From: Mucilaginibacter arboris
GTDB lineage: Bacteria > Bacteroidota > Bacteroidia > Sphingobacteriales > Sphingobacteriaceae
DNA: 39,472 bases
Reading direction: 5' to 3'
NCBI RefSeq assembly: GCF_009754915.1
Contig: NZ_WPIK01000021.1
Span: 1 to 39,472, forward strand
The notes below the pieces were generated by a model. It searched no databases. It worked only from the letters and a program-made list of their open reading frames with translations, and was not told where the DNA came from. Position numbers and translations under genes: made by a program. This document shows positions 21,841 through 28,694 of the stretch, piece by piece (positions within the stretch are counted from its first letter, which is position 1; each line of letters begins with the position of its first letter).

Positions 21841-21936
21841 AGTAGCAAGTATTTAGTATCAAGATCACTTGCTTCAACATAAAAAATAGGCGATAAAAAC
21901 AGTATGGTTGGGTCTTGATACCTGATACGTACTACT
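21841..21936. repeat. Imperfect inverted repeat between nrdB and nrdA
   Basis: Arm 1 (21841-21866, beginning AGTAGCAAGTATTTAGTATC) matches the complement of arm 2 (21912-21936) at about 19 of 24 positions. Between the arms lies a TAAAAACAGTAT motif. It could form a large hairpin in the nrdB-nrdA transcript. Confidence 0.55.
21882..21905 (+). repeat. Second-motif copy TAAAAACAGTAT (d)
   Basis: AAAAATAGGC then GATAAAAACAGTAT. The upstream block and the GATAAAA are those of the main repeat, but the end is ACAGTAT rather than GAAGCAT. Confidence 0.6.
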
Positions 21937-21951
21937 CAATACTAAAAAACA

Positions 21952-24330
21952 ATGTTTGTAATAAAAAGAGACGGCAAAACAGAATCTGTAAAATTCGATA
22001 AAATAACAGCACGGATAGAAAAGCTTTGTTACGGCTTAAATCCTGCTTTGGTTGATCCGGTGGATGTTGCGAAAAAGGTAATTGAAGGTTTATACGATGG
22101 TGTAACTACCTCAGAATTAGATAATTTAGCGGCAGAAACAGCAGCATCTTTAACCACCAAACATCCGGATTATGCTTTGCTGGCATCGCGTATCGCGGTT
22201 TCCAATCTGCATAAAAATACCCGTAAATCTTTTTCGGATACGATGCAGAAACTGCATCAATACATCGATCGGAAAACTGGTAAAAACGCTTCTTTAATTG
22301 CTGATGATGTTTGGGAAGTGATCGAACAAAATGCAGAATTATTAGACAGCACCATTATTTACGACCGTGATTTCGGCTTTGACTATTTTGGTTTTAAAAC
22401 GCTTGAAAAATCATATTTATTAAAAATCGATGGTCAGATTGCAGAACGGCCGCAGCATTTATTTATGCGCGTTGCTGTTGGCATCCATAAACAGGATGTA
22501 GAAAGCGCTATCAAAACCTATCATTTAATGAGCGAGCGCTGGTTTACGCATGCCACGCCAACTTTGTTTAATGCCGGAACACCAAAAGCGCAAATGTCTT
22601 CATGCTTTTTGTTAACCATGCAGGATGACAGCATTGAAGGTATTTACGATACGTTAAAACAAACCGCTAAAATTTCTCAAAGCGCGGGCGGAATTGGGTT
22701 GAGCATTCATAATGTTCGTGCAACAGGTTCGTACATTAGCGGAACAAACGGAACAAGCAACGGAATTATTCCAATGCTGAAAGTTTTTAATGATACCGCA
22801 CGTTATGTAGATCAGGGCGGCGGCAAGCGTAAAGGTGCTTTCGCTATCTATTTAGAACCTTGGCATGCCGATATTTTTGATTTCCTGGATCTCCGCAAAA
22901 ACCATGGTAAAGAAGAAATGCGCGCCCGTGATTTGTTTTACGCGCTTTGGGTTTGCGATTTATTTATGAAAAGGGTAGAAGCCGACGGAAATTGGAGCTT
23001 ATTTTGCCCGCACGAAGCACCAGGTTTGCACGAATGCCACGGAGCAGAATTTGAAGCTTTGTACGAACGTTACGAAAGCGAAGGCCGTGCCCGCAAAACC
23101 ATTAAAGCACAGGAATTATGGTTTGCTATTTTAGATGCACAGGTAGAAACCGGAACGCCTTACTTGTTATATAAGGATGCAGCAAACACAAAATCAAACC
23201 AGCAAAATTTAGGAACGATTAAAAGTTCTAACCTTTGTACAGAAATTATAGAATATACTGCTGCTGATGAAGTTGCGGTTTGTAACCTGGCCTCGTTGGC
23301 TTTGCCTCGTTATGTAATTAACGGTCAGTTTGATCACGAGAAATTGTATGAAGTAACGTATCAGGTTACAATCAACTTAAATAGAATCATCGACCAAAAT
23401 TATTACCCGGTAAAAGAAGCACAAAACTCAAACCTGCGCCATCGTCCGGTTGGTTTAGGTGTTCAGGGTTTGGCGGATGCCTTTATTAAGCTTCGTTTAC
23501 CGTTCGAAAGTGCAGAAGCACAGAAACTGAATAAAGAAATCTTTGAAACGATTTATTATGCAGCCATGATGGCTTCAAAAGATCTGGCTATTACAGAAGG
23601 TGCTTACGAAACTTTCCAGGGATCGCCCTTATCAAAAGGAAAATTTCAGTTTGATTTATGGAATGTAAAACCGGATAGCGGCCGTTGGAATTGGGAAGAA
23701 TTACGTGCAGAAGTTGTAAAACATGGCGTTCGTAATTCGTTGTTGGTTGCACCGATGCCAACTGCTTCAACGTCTCAGATTTTGGGAAATAATGAATGCT
23801 TTGAACCATATACGTCCAACATTTATACACGCCGTGTTTTAAGCGGAGAATTTGTTGTGGTAAATAAGTTCCTGCTGCACGATCTGGTTGCTCTTGGATT
23901 GTGGAACAGCACGATGAAAAATAAGATCATCACTGCAAATGGTTCTATCCAGGATATTCCTGAAATTCCTGCTGATATAAAAGATTTGTACAAAACTGTT
24001 TGGGAAATCAAGATGCGTACCATTATTGATATGGCTGCAGATCGTGGCGCATATATCTGCCAGTCGCAATCTTTAAACCTGTTTGTTAATCAGCCGAATG
24101 CTTCCAAATTAACTTCCATGCATTTTTATGCCTGGAAAAAAGGTTTAAAAACCGGTATGTATTATCTGCGTACGCAAGCCGCATCACAAGCGGTTAAGTT
24201 TACGGTAGAAAACCAGGGCGGAAAAAATATGGAAGCCGTAATTCCGGAACAGATTAATCATCCGGCAGAAGAAATTCCGGCGGGTGCTTCCTGCTCAATG
24301 GAAGAAGGTTGTGTAACTTGTTCTGCATAA
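21952..24330 (+). CDS. nrdA: Class Ia ribonucleotide reductase, large (catalytic) subunit
   Basis: This 792-residue R1 subunit reduces ribonucleoside diphosphates using the radical made by NrdB. The N-terminal ATP-cone starts [20 protein letters not shown] and senses ATP/dATP. Active-site elements are [19 protein letters not shown] with the redox Cys, [10 protein letters not shown] with the thiyl Cys and Glu, and CNLASLALP. The [17 protein letters not shown] and [23 protein letters not shown] blocks follow. The C-terminal EGCVTCSA carries the CxxC pair that is re-reduced by thioredoxin. A degenerate repeat copy lies at 23399-23422. Transcription probably ends at the palindrome at 24337. Confidence 0.96.
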   Translation: MFVIKRDGKTESVKFDKITARIEKLCYGLNPALVDPVDVAKKVIEGLYDGVTTSELDNLAAETAASLTTKHPDYALLASRIAVSNLHKNTRKSFSDTMQKLHQYIDRKTGKNASLIADDVWEVIEQNAELLDSTIIYDRDFGFDYFGFKTLEKSYLLKIDGQIAERPQHLFMRVAVGIHKQDVESAIKTYHLMSERWFTHATPTLFNAGTPKAQMSSCFLLTMQDDSIEGIYDTLKQTAKISQSAGGIGLSIHNVRATGSYISGTNGTSNGIIPMLKVFNDTARYVDQGGGKRKGAFAIYLEPWHADIFDFLDLRKNHGKEEMRARDLFYALWVCDLFMKRVEADGNWSLFCPHEAPGLHECHGAEFEALYERYESEGRARKTIKAQELWFAILDAQVETGTPYLLYKDAANTKSNQQNLGTIKSSNLCTEIIEYTAADEVAVCNLASLALPRYVINGQFDHEKLYEVTYQVTINLNRIIDQNYYPVKEAQNSNLRHRPVGLGVQGLADAFIKLRLPFESAEAQKLNKEIFETIYYAAMMASKDLAITEGAYETFQGSPLSKGKFQFDLWNVKPDSGRWNWEELRAEVVKHGVRNSLLVAPMPTASTSQILGNNECFEPYTSNIYTRRVLSGEFVVVNKFLLHDLVALGLWNSTMKNKIITANGSIQDIPEIPADIKDLYKTVWEIKMRTIIDMAADRGAYICQSQSLNLFVNQPNASKLTSMHFYAWKKGLKTGMYYLRTQAASQAVKFTVENQGGKNMEAVIPEQINHPAEEIPAGASCSMEEGCVTCSA
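23399..23422 (+). repeat. Degenerate repeat copy inside nrdA
   Basis: ATTATTACCCG then GTAAAAGAAGCAC matches the CCC-type element (copy 21) at 21 of 24 positions. It encodes YYPVKEAQ. Protein-level conservation of this region of NrdA could explain part of the match. Confidence 0.4.
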
Positions 24331-24336
24331 ACAAAC

Positions 24337-24382
24337 ATTTTTAGTTGATAAAAGAAGCATGCTTCTTTTATCAACTAAAAAT
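24337..24382. terminator. Perfect 46-bp palindrome made of two repeat copies (16 and 17), likely nrdA terminator
   Basis: Two copies of the interspersed repeat meet head to head and overlap at their terminal AT: ATTTTTAGTT, GATAAAAGAAGC, then the exact complement. All 23 bases of each arm match around the centre 24359/24360. The RNA would form a long hairpin 6 bp after the nrdA stop. Confidence 0.85.
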
Positions 24383-24392
24383 AATGGCCAAC

Positions 24393-24429
24393 ACAAACGT
24401 TTCTCGTAACCGGGAAACGTTTGTTGTTT
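24393..24429 (+). terminator. Second terminator-like hairpin after nrdA
   Basis: ACAAACGTTTC (24393-24403) pairs perfectly with GAAACGTTTGT (24414-24424) around a 10-nt loop, followed by TGTTT. Confidence 0.65.
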
Positions 24430-24445
24430 ATGGCAAGTCATATTG

Positions 24446-24469
24446 ATGCTTCTTTTATCGGCATAAAAT
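24446..24469 (-). repeat. Interspersed repeat, copy 18
   Basis: ATGCTTCTTTTATC then GGCATAAAAT, upstream of the Cys-rich protein gene. Three copies thus lie within 113 bp after nrdA. Confidence 0.88.
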
Positions 24470-24504
24470 AATAATCCCTATTTTAACCTGTTTTAGAATT
24501 AGGA

Positions 24505-24720
24505 ATGGTTAAACACGAAATTATTGGTTGTGATCGCTGTGGTGCAAGAATTGAATGTAAAGCCAATTCATTTACCAAGTGCCAATGCAGCGAAGTGCAG
24601 CTAACTTTAAATGAATTGGAATATATTGGCGACCAGTACGAAGCTTGTCTTTGTGCCGGTTGTTTGAGCATATTGCAGCAGGAATATCAGGGAAATTTAG
24701 CTACGGTTGCTTATAAATAA
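24505..24720 (+). CDS. Small cysteine-rich CWC-type protein
   Basis: This 71-residue protein has cysteines in pairs: CDRC near residues 9-12, then ECKAN, KCQCSE, ACLCAGCL. The first half, C-x2-CG-x3-ECKAN followed by CQC, matches the cysteine-rich CWC family, presumed to bind zinc. A second CxCxxC cluster lies at the C-terminal end. The function of the family is unknown. It is transcribed apart from nrdA, given two hairpins between them. Confidence 0.75.
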   Translation: MVKHEIIGCDRCGARIECKANSFTKCQCSEVQLTLNELEYIGDQYEACLCAGCLSILQQEYQGNLATVAYK

Positions 24721-24820
24721 CGTGTCGGGTAAAACAACGGCGTTATTTAAATGTATTTTTAAAATGTCTTTGCTCACTTTTTTTTGTGATCAAACTAACA
24801 TAAACTTCCCAATAATTGCC

Positions 24821-24828
24821 TAATTTTG
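24821..24828 (+). promoter_or_regulatory. -7 box candidate for the acyl-ACP desaturase gene
   Basis: TAATTTTG fits TAnnTTTG and ends 23 nt before the ATG. No convincing -33 element was found at the right distance. Confidence 0.4.
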
Positions 24829-24851
24829 AACCTTAAAGCAGCAGTAGCGAA

Positions 24852-25832
24852 ATGAGATTTTTTGAAGAAAAACGAAGAGAGGTAATGCGGCATATCGAAA
24901 AATATATGCTGGAGAAAATGGACGAGTATTTAAAGCCGATAGATCAGATCTGGCAACCGAGTGACCTGCTCCCTGATTCTTCAAGAGATACCTTTTTTAA
25001 TGAGATAAAAGAACTGCAGCAAAGTGCAGAAGGCTTATCATACGATTTAGTTGCTGTATTAATTGGTGATACCATTACTGAAGAAGCGCTGCCAACTTAC
25101 GAATCATGGTTAGCAATGGTCCAGGGTGTTTCGCACAGCGAAGAAAGCGGTTGGATGAAATGGACCCGCCAATGGACGGCAGAAGAGAACCGCCACGGCG
25201 ATTTACTGAATAAATACCTTTATCTTTCCGGCCGTGTAAATATGCGGATGATGGAAATATCTACGCAATATTTAATTGCGGATGGTTTTGATATTGGTAC
25301 CGGCCACGATCCTTACCGTAACTTTATTTACACTTCTTTTCAGGAATTAGCTACCAATATTTCCCATCGCCGCGTAGCAAGTCAGGCTAAAAAAGACGGT
25401 GATACTTTGCTTTCTAAAATGTGCGGTGTAATTGCTTCTGATGAGGCACGCCATGCAAAAGCTTATATTCATTTTATCGGAAAGATATTTGAAGTAGATG
25501 CAAGCGAAGCCATGATTGCTTTTGAAGATATGATGCGTAAAAAAATTGTGATGCCAGCACATTTTTTACGGGAAATGGGATTAATGATGGGTCAGACTTA
25601 CGGCCATTTTACCGACGCTGCACAGCGTTTAGGTATTTATACAGCGGTTGATTATGTTGATATTTTAAAGCAATTAATTGTTGATTGGCAAATAGAAAGC
25701 CAGAAGGATTTAAACGAAGCCGGCGAAAAAGCACGCGATTATCTGCTGAAATTACCAGACCGTTTGTTACGCATTGCAGAACGGATGAAAAACCCGGGAC
25801 TGGAATACAAGTTTAGCTGGATAAACGGATAA
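24852..25832 (+). CDS. Soluble acyl-ACP desaturase (stearoyl-ACP 9-desaturase family)
   Basis: This 326-residue protein belongs to the soluble di-iron desaturases (FA_desaturase_2), which put a double bond into acyl chains on acyl carrier protein using O2. Both di-iron motifs are present, EENRH (111-115) and DEARH (197-201), with further Glu ligands expected near 78 and 165. The sequence is collinear with plant and actinobacterial enzymes (IGDTITEEALPTYESWL, YTSFQELATNISHRRVA). It has no membrane helix. The ATG at 24852 follows a -7 box by 23 nt. A terminator follows at 25836. Confidence 0.92.
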   Translation: MRFFEEKRREVMRHIEKYMLEKMDEYLKPIDQIWQPSDLLPDSSRDTFFNEIKELQQSAEGLSYDLVAVLIGDTITEEALPTYESWLAMVQGVSHSEESGWMKWTRQWTAEENRHGDLLNKYLYLSGRVNMRMMEISTQYLIADGFDIGTGHDPYRNFIYTSFQELATNISHRRVASQAKKDGDTLLSKMCGVIASDEARHAKAYIHFIGKIFEVDASEAMIAFEDMMRKKIVMPAHFLREMGLMMGQTYGHFTDAAQRLGIYTAVDYVDILKQLIVDWQIESQKDLNEAGEKARDYLLKLPDRLLRIAERMKNPGLEYKFSWING

Positions 25833-25835
25833 ACA

Positions 25836-25865
25836 AATAAAAGCTTCTTTTAAGAGGCTTTTATT
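25836..25865 (+). terminator. Terminator after the acyl-ACP desaturase gene
   Basis: AATAAAAGCTTC (25836-25847) pairs with GAGGCTTTTATT (25854-25865), with one wobble and a small loop. The loop side includes CTTCTTTTA, a partial echo of the main repeat. Confidence 0.7.
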
Positions 25866-25893
25866 ATGACATCAAATCCGCTTTTTAAATTGG

Positions 25894-25901
25894 TATCTTT
25901 G
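25894..25901 (+). promoter_or_regulatory. -7 box candidate 7 nt before the radical SAM gene start
   Basis: TATCTTTG fits TAnnTTTG and ends 7 nt before the ATG at 25909. The transcript would be leaderless or nearly so. No -33 element is clear. Confidence 0.4.
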
Positions 25902-25908
25902 CCAAATC

Positions 25909-26883
25909 ATGAGTAGTACGGCAGAACTTGCTTTTAATTCGGGTTTAAGAACATATAACAATTACGGTGCCTGGCTCCGAAAAAAATACAATGGCCAGCG
26001 GGTTTTTAAAGTAATTGTTGATGGCGGTTTTACCTGCCCAAACCGCGATGGCACAAAAGGTTTTGGTGGTTGTACGTATTGCAATGTAGATTCTTTTACG
26101 CCTTCCGTTTCCCGTTCTACGCCTTCTGTTCGCGAACAGGTAATTAAAGGAATGGAACGTGCCCGTACCGGAAACCGTGCTGATAAATTCATCATTTATT
26201 TTCAGCCTAATACCAACACTTATGCGCCTACACATTATCTGAAAATGATGTATGACGAGGCTTTAAGTATTGATCCTGAAAATATTGTTGGTTTATCAGT
26301 AGGAACACGACCGGATTGTATCGATGCAGAAAAAGTAGCTTTATTAGAAAGTTACACAGACCGTTTTGATGTGGATTTGGAAATGGGCATGGAATCTATT
26401 TATAACGATACGCTTGCCAAAATTAATAGAGGTTGTTCTCATGAAGAATTAATTAAAGCCCTTGAATTGGTTAAAAATTCCAAGTTAGATATTTGTGTGC
26501 ATACCATTTTTGGTTTCCCATGGGAAACTAAAGAAATGATGCTGAAATATGCTGATGAGATTAACCGTTTTCCACAAATTACCTTCGTTAAATTCCATCA
26601 TTTGCACATTGTAGAAGGTTCAATTATGGGCGTAAAATACAAACGCGAACCTTTTCCTTTATTTAGTTTGGAGGATTATACTGATTTTCTTTGCGAACTT
26701 TTGCCGCTCGTTCGCCCGGACATTGTAATCCAACGTTTATTTGGATTATCGGATTGGGATTTATTAATCGCACCAAACTGGAACCTGAAAAAATCAGAAA
26801 TACAATTTTATATTGATAAAACGATCCAGCAACGAGAAATTGTTCAGGGAAGCGAATACGAGTTTTCAGCAATCAGCCTTTAG
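25909..26883 (+). CDS. TIGR01212 (YhcC) family radical SAM protein
   Basis: This 324-residue radical SAM protein has its 4Fe-4S cluster cysteines in FTCPNRDGTKGFGGCTYCN (residues about 43-61), a spaced Cx..CxxC arrangement typical of YhcC. Later blocks are YFQPNTNTYAP, VGLSVGTRPDCID, DVDLEMGMESI, INRGCSHEE, CVHTIFGFPWETKE and FVKFHHLHIVEGS, all in family order. The reaction and substrate of this family are not established. The ATG at 25909 lies very close to a -7 box. A repeat copy starts 19 bp after the stop. Confidence 0.9.
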   Translation: MSSTAELAFNSGLRTYNNYGAWLRKKYNGQRVFKVIVDGGFTCPNRDGTKGFGGCTYCNVDSFTPSVSRSTPSVREQVIKGMERARTGNRADKFIIYFQPNTNTYAPTHYLKMMYDEALSIDPENIVGLSVGTRPDCIDAEKVALLESYTDRFDVDLEMGMESIYNDTLAKINRGCSHEELIKALELVKNSKLDICVHTIFGFPWETKEMMLKYADEINRFPQITFVKFHHLHIVEGSIMGVKYKREPFPLFSLEDYTDFLCELLPLVRPDIVIQRLFGLSDWDLLIAPNWNLKKSEIQFYIDKTIQQREIVQGSEYEFSAISL

Positions 26884-26902
26884 CTTTCCTAAACTTTTTA
26901 CA

Positions 26903-26926
26903 ATGCTTCTTTTATGGGTATAAATG
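26903..26926 (-). repeat. Interspersed repeat, copy 19
   Basis: ATGCTTCTTTTATG then GGTATAAATG. It is just downstream of the radical SAM gene and reads ATGCTTC in its sense. Confidence 0.88.
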
Positions 26927-26989
26927 TTGAAGCAAGTTGTCGTAAACTTCATATTCTCCATGAACCATCAACAATTAGCCATCAACCTC

Positions 26990-27469
26990 CTAACCTTTAT
27001 ATTTTCCAAAAAGCTCATCAATAGCTTTGGTGCGATAAGAAAAAATCTTTTTAACCTCTTTGCCAACTAAAACTTTGTTGGCTATTCTTCCCAAAACAGA
27101 ATAAGGAATAGCATAATCTAAAATATCGTGCATTTTTACGCCTCCAGGAATTTCTATAAAATGATGCTGGTGATGCCATAAAGCATAGGGACCGAAAACC
27201 TGGTTATCTACAAAATAATCATGCTCTTTTACATGTGTAATTTCCGTCATCCAGTTCATTTTGATACCAAAAACCGGCGAAACATGATACGTAATGATCA
27301 TGCCAGCATACATTTTTGTATCCTTGGTATAATTAGATGTTACCTTAAATTTCATTTCTTTTGGCGTAATCGTAGCCAAATTAAGCGGAGATGAAAAAAA
27401 ATCCCATGCTTCAGCTAAAGGAATGGGCAAATTTTGCTCAAATTCTAAATGATATGTTTTCACAAACAA
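26990..27469 (-). CDS. SRPBCC-fold ligand-binding-like protein
   Basis: This 159-residue protein fits the SRPBCC (START-like) fold. The opening strand FEQNLPIPLAEAWDFFSSPL, then TITPKEMKFKV, a run of strands (YAGMIITYHVSPVFGIKMNW), a His-rich strand ALWHHQHHFIEI, and a long C-terminal helix match small SRPBCC proteins. Ligand and role are unknown. The frame begins with TTG at 27469; a GTG two codons later (27463) is equally plausible, and no ATG is available. The gene lies 36 bp downstream of the YkuK-like gene and may be cotranscribed with it. Confidence 0.78.
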   Translation of the reverse strand: MFVKTYHLEFEQNLPIPLAEAWDFFSSPLNLATITPKEMKFKVTSNYTKDTKMYAGMIITYHVSPVFGIKMNWMTEITHVKEHDYFVDNQVFGPYALWHHQHHFIEIPGGVKMHDILDYAIPYSVLGRIANKVLVGKEVKKIFSYRTKAIDELFGKYKG

Positions 27470-27496
27470 ATCAACCGTAAACTGTGCAAAGTGTTT

Positions 27497-27520
27497 ATGC
27501 TGTTTTTACTGCACCATTTT
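27497..27520 (-). repeat. Hybrid motif at the stop codon of the YkuK-like gene
   Basis: The minus strand reads CAG TAAAAACAGCAT, in which TAA is the stop codon. The end mixes the second motif (AAAAACAG) with the CAT of the main repeat. A single hybrid copy is weak evidence on its own. Confidence 0.35.
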
Positions 27521-27979
27521 ATTGGCGCAATACGAACTGGCAAAAGCTTCAGGTTTGGCTTTAAAAACAAAACCCATACTCAAAATATAACCCATGGCTT
27601 CATGCAAAGCCTGGTTAGATTTAAACATCGGGTTAGTGTTAATATCAGCATGAACTTCCAGGTCCACATCATACAAATCCAGCAGATCACAAAGTTGGTA
27701 AGCTATATCGATAGATTTTTGTACTTCGTTTAGCATCCTTTCTTTAATGCCCATTTTTTGCGAAGTACGTTCCTGGTGAATGTACATAAAGCCGCCGCGC
27801 TGCTCGCGCAAAAAAACAATCACGGTAGCAAAATCGGTAACATTACCTTTAACCTGAGAATCTGTGCCGATACAAACTTTTAGTTTATTACCTAATTCAG
27901 TTTCGCGTTCAATGGTTTTTTCTACTTCTTCTAAGATGGGCAGTTCGAGGATTTCTCCACTAAATTTTCTCCAGGTCAT
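27506..27979 (-). CDS. RNase H-like nuclease family protein (YkuK/DUF458)
   Basis: This 157-residue protein matches the YkuK/DUF458 family, predicted to have an RNase H-like fold. The first strand carries the acidic residue in KVCIGTDSQVKG. VTDFATVIVFLRE and GGFMYIHQERTS are the next strands. DVDLEVHADINTNPMFKSN supplies further acidic residues, and a helical end (EAMGYILSMGFVFKAKP) closes the domain. Catalytic activity is a prediction for the family. The ATG is at 27979. The stop codon lies within a TAAAAACAGCAT sequence. Confidence 0.82.
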   Translation of the reverse strand: MTWRKFSGEILELPILEEVEKTIERETELGNKLKVCIGTDSQVKGNVTDFATVIVFLREQRGGFMYIHQERTSQKMGIKERMLNEVQKSIDIAYQLCDLLDLYDVDLEVHADINTNPMFKSNQALHEAMGYILSMGFVFKAKPEAFASSYCANKMVQ

Positions 27980-28099
27980 AATCGTTTTAGTTTTTAGATA
28001 TGCAACCCTGAATGAGGTTTAACGAATTTAGGTTTTATTAATTCATAAAGCAATGATTTTAAAGTAATTAAATTGTTAACAAAAGAGATGTTGTTAACA

Positions 28100-28132
28100 A
28101 AAAAGCTCAGGAGAGAACCTCCTGAGCTTTTT
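28100..28132. terminator. Bidirectional terminator downstream of the RelE/ParE toxin gene
   Basis: A perfect 14-bp stem, AAAAAGCTCAGGAG (28100-28113) and its complement (28119-28132), has a 5-nt loop. It is oriented to end the minus-strand toxin-antitoxin operon before the YkuK-like gene. Its outer end runs into repeat copy 20. Confidence 0.85.
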
Positions 28133-28149
28133 ACCGATAAAAGAAGCAT
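28126..28149 (+). repeat. Interspersed repeat, copy 20
   Basis: CTTTTTACC then GATAAAAGAAGCAT (28136-28149); the AT block is the end of the terminator stem. With copy 21 it forms direct repeats around the RelBE-type module. Confidence 0.88.
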
Positions 28150-28164
28150 TAGCTTAATCAGTAA

Positions 28165-28419
28165 TTATTCATAAACATCTTTTCTATGCCCGATAGTGAT
28201 AATATCAATAACAAGTTCTGCATCAAAAATATCGTAAATAATTCGATAGTTTCCTACTCTAATCCTATAACCAGTTCTGCCTTTTAACTTTTTATACCCT
28301 TGCGGACGAGGATTTTCTGTTAAGTTGGAAATGGCTTGTTTAATATTAGAATAAAATGGCTCCTGAATTCTTGAAAGTTCTTTAAAAGCTTGCCTGCTAA
28401 AATTTAATGTATAAGCCAT
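28165..28419 (-). CDS. RelE/ParE-superfamily toxin
   Basis: This 84-residue toxin is typical of RelE/ParE: SRQAFKELSRIQEPFYSNIK, then NPRPQGYKKLKGRTGYRIRV, then GNYRIIYDIFDAELVIDIITIGHRKDVY. The KLKG...YRIRVGNYRIIY core is characteristic, and GHRKDVY is the usual end. RelE-type members cut mRNA on the ribosome and ParE-type members poison gyrase; sequence alone does not decide. The ATG at 28419 overlaps the antitoxin stop by one base (TGATG); the frame extends one codon to a TTG. Confidence 0.88.
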   Translation of the reverse strand: MAYTLNFSRQAFKELSRIQEPFYSNIKQAISNLTENPRPQGYKKLKGRTGYRIRVGNYRIIYDIFDAELVIDIITIGHRKDVYE

Positions 28420-28634
28420 CAACCATTAGCTTTACGTTCGGCTTCGATCAATTTAAAAGCTTCTTCCATCGGTATCCTTTCGCCGGTATCATTTTTTTTA
28501 GCTTCATCGTAAAGGCGTATATCCTCTAAATCTTCAAGCTCTTCCATAATCGCATCAAATTCTTTTGCAGAAAGCACAACTAATGACCTTTCGCCATTTT
28601 CATCTTTTAAATATTGTGGATTTATTGTAAGCAT
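28419..28634 (-). CDS. Antitoxin of the RelBE/ParDE-type module (Phd/RelB-like)
   Basis: This 71-residue protein, LTINPQYLKDENGERSLVVL then SAKEFDAIMEELEDLEDIR, is the strand-helix layout of Phd/YefM-type antitoxins, followed by an acidic linker and a C-terminal toxin-binding segment (RIPMEEAFKLIEAE). It is coupled to the toxin gene through TGATG. Autorepression with the toxin is expected for the family; no operator was identified. Confidence 0.82.
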   Translation of the reverse strand: MLTINPQYLKDENGERSLVVLSAKEFDAIMEELEDLEDIRLYDEAKKNDTGERIPMEEAFKLIEAERKANG

Positions 28635-28666
28635 TATCTTTTTAATTAGGATGAAATGAAGTTCGT

Positions 28667-28690
28667 ATTTTTACCCGATAAAAGAAGCAT
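28667..28690 (+). repeat. Interspersed repeat, copy 21
   Basis: ATTTTTACCC then GATAAAAGAAGCAT (28677-28690). It lies 4 bp after the stop codon of ettA and upstream of the antitoxin gene. It differs from the core and AT block of copy 20 mainly by one inserted C. Confidence 0.9.
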
Positions 28691-28694
28691 CAAC

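Noticed and set aside
23399-23422. Repeat copy in nrdA as an exact member
   Set aside because: The core ends CAC rather than CAT, and NrdA is conserved here (YYPV-x-EA), so it is listed only as degenerate.
25836-25865. CTTCTTTTA in the desaturase terminator as another repeat copy
   Set aside because: The sequence is explained by the terminator stem and lacks ATG before CTTC; treated as a partial echo only.
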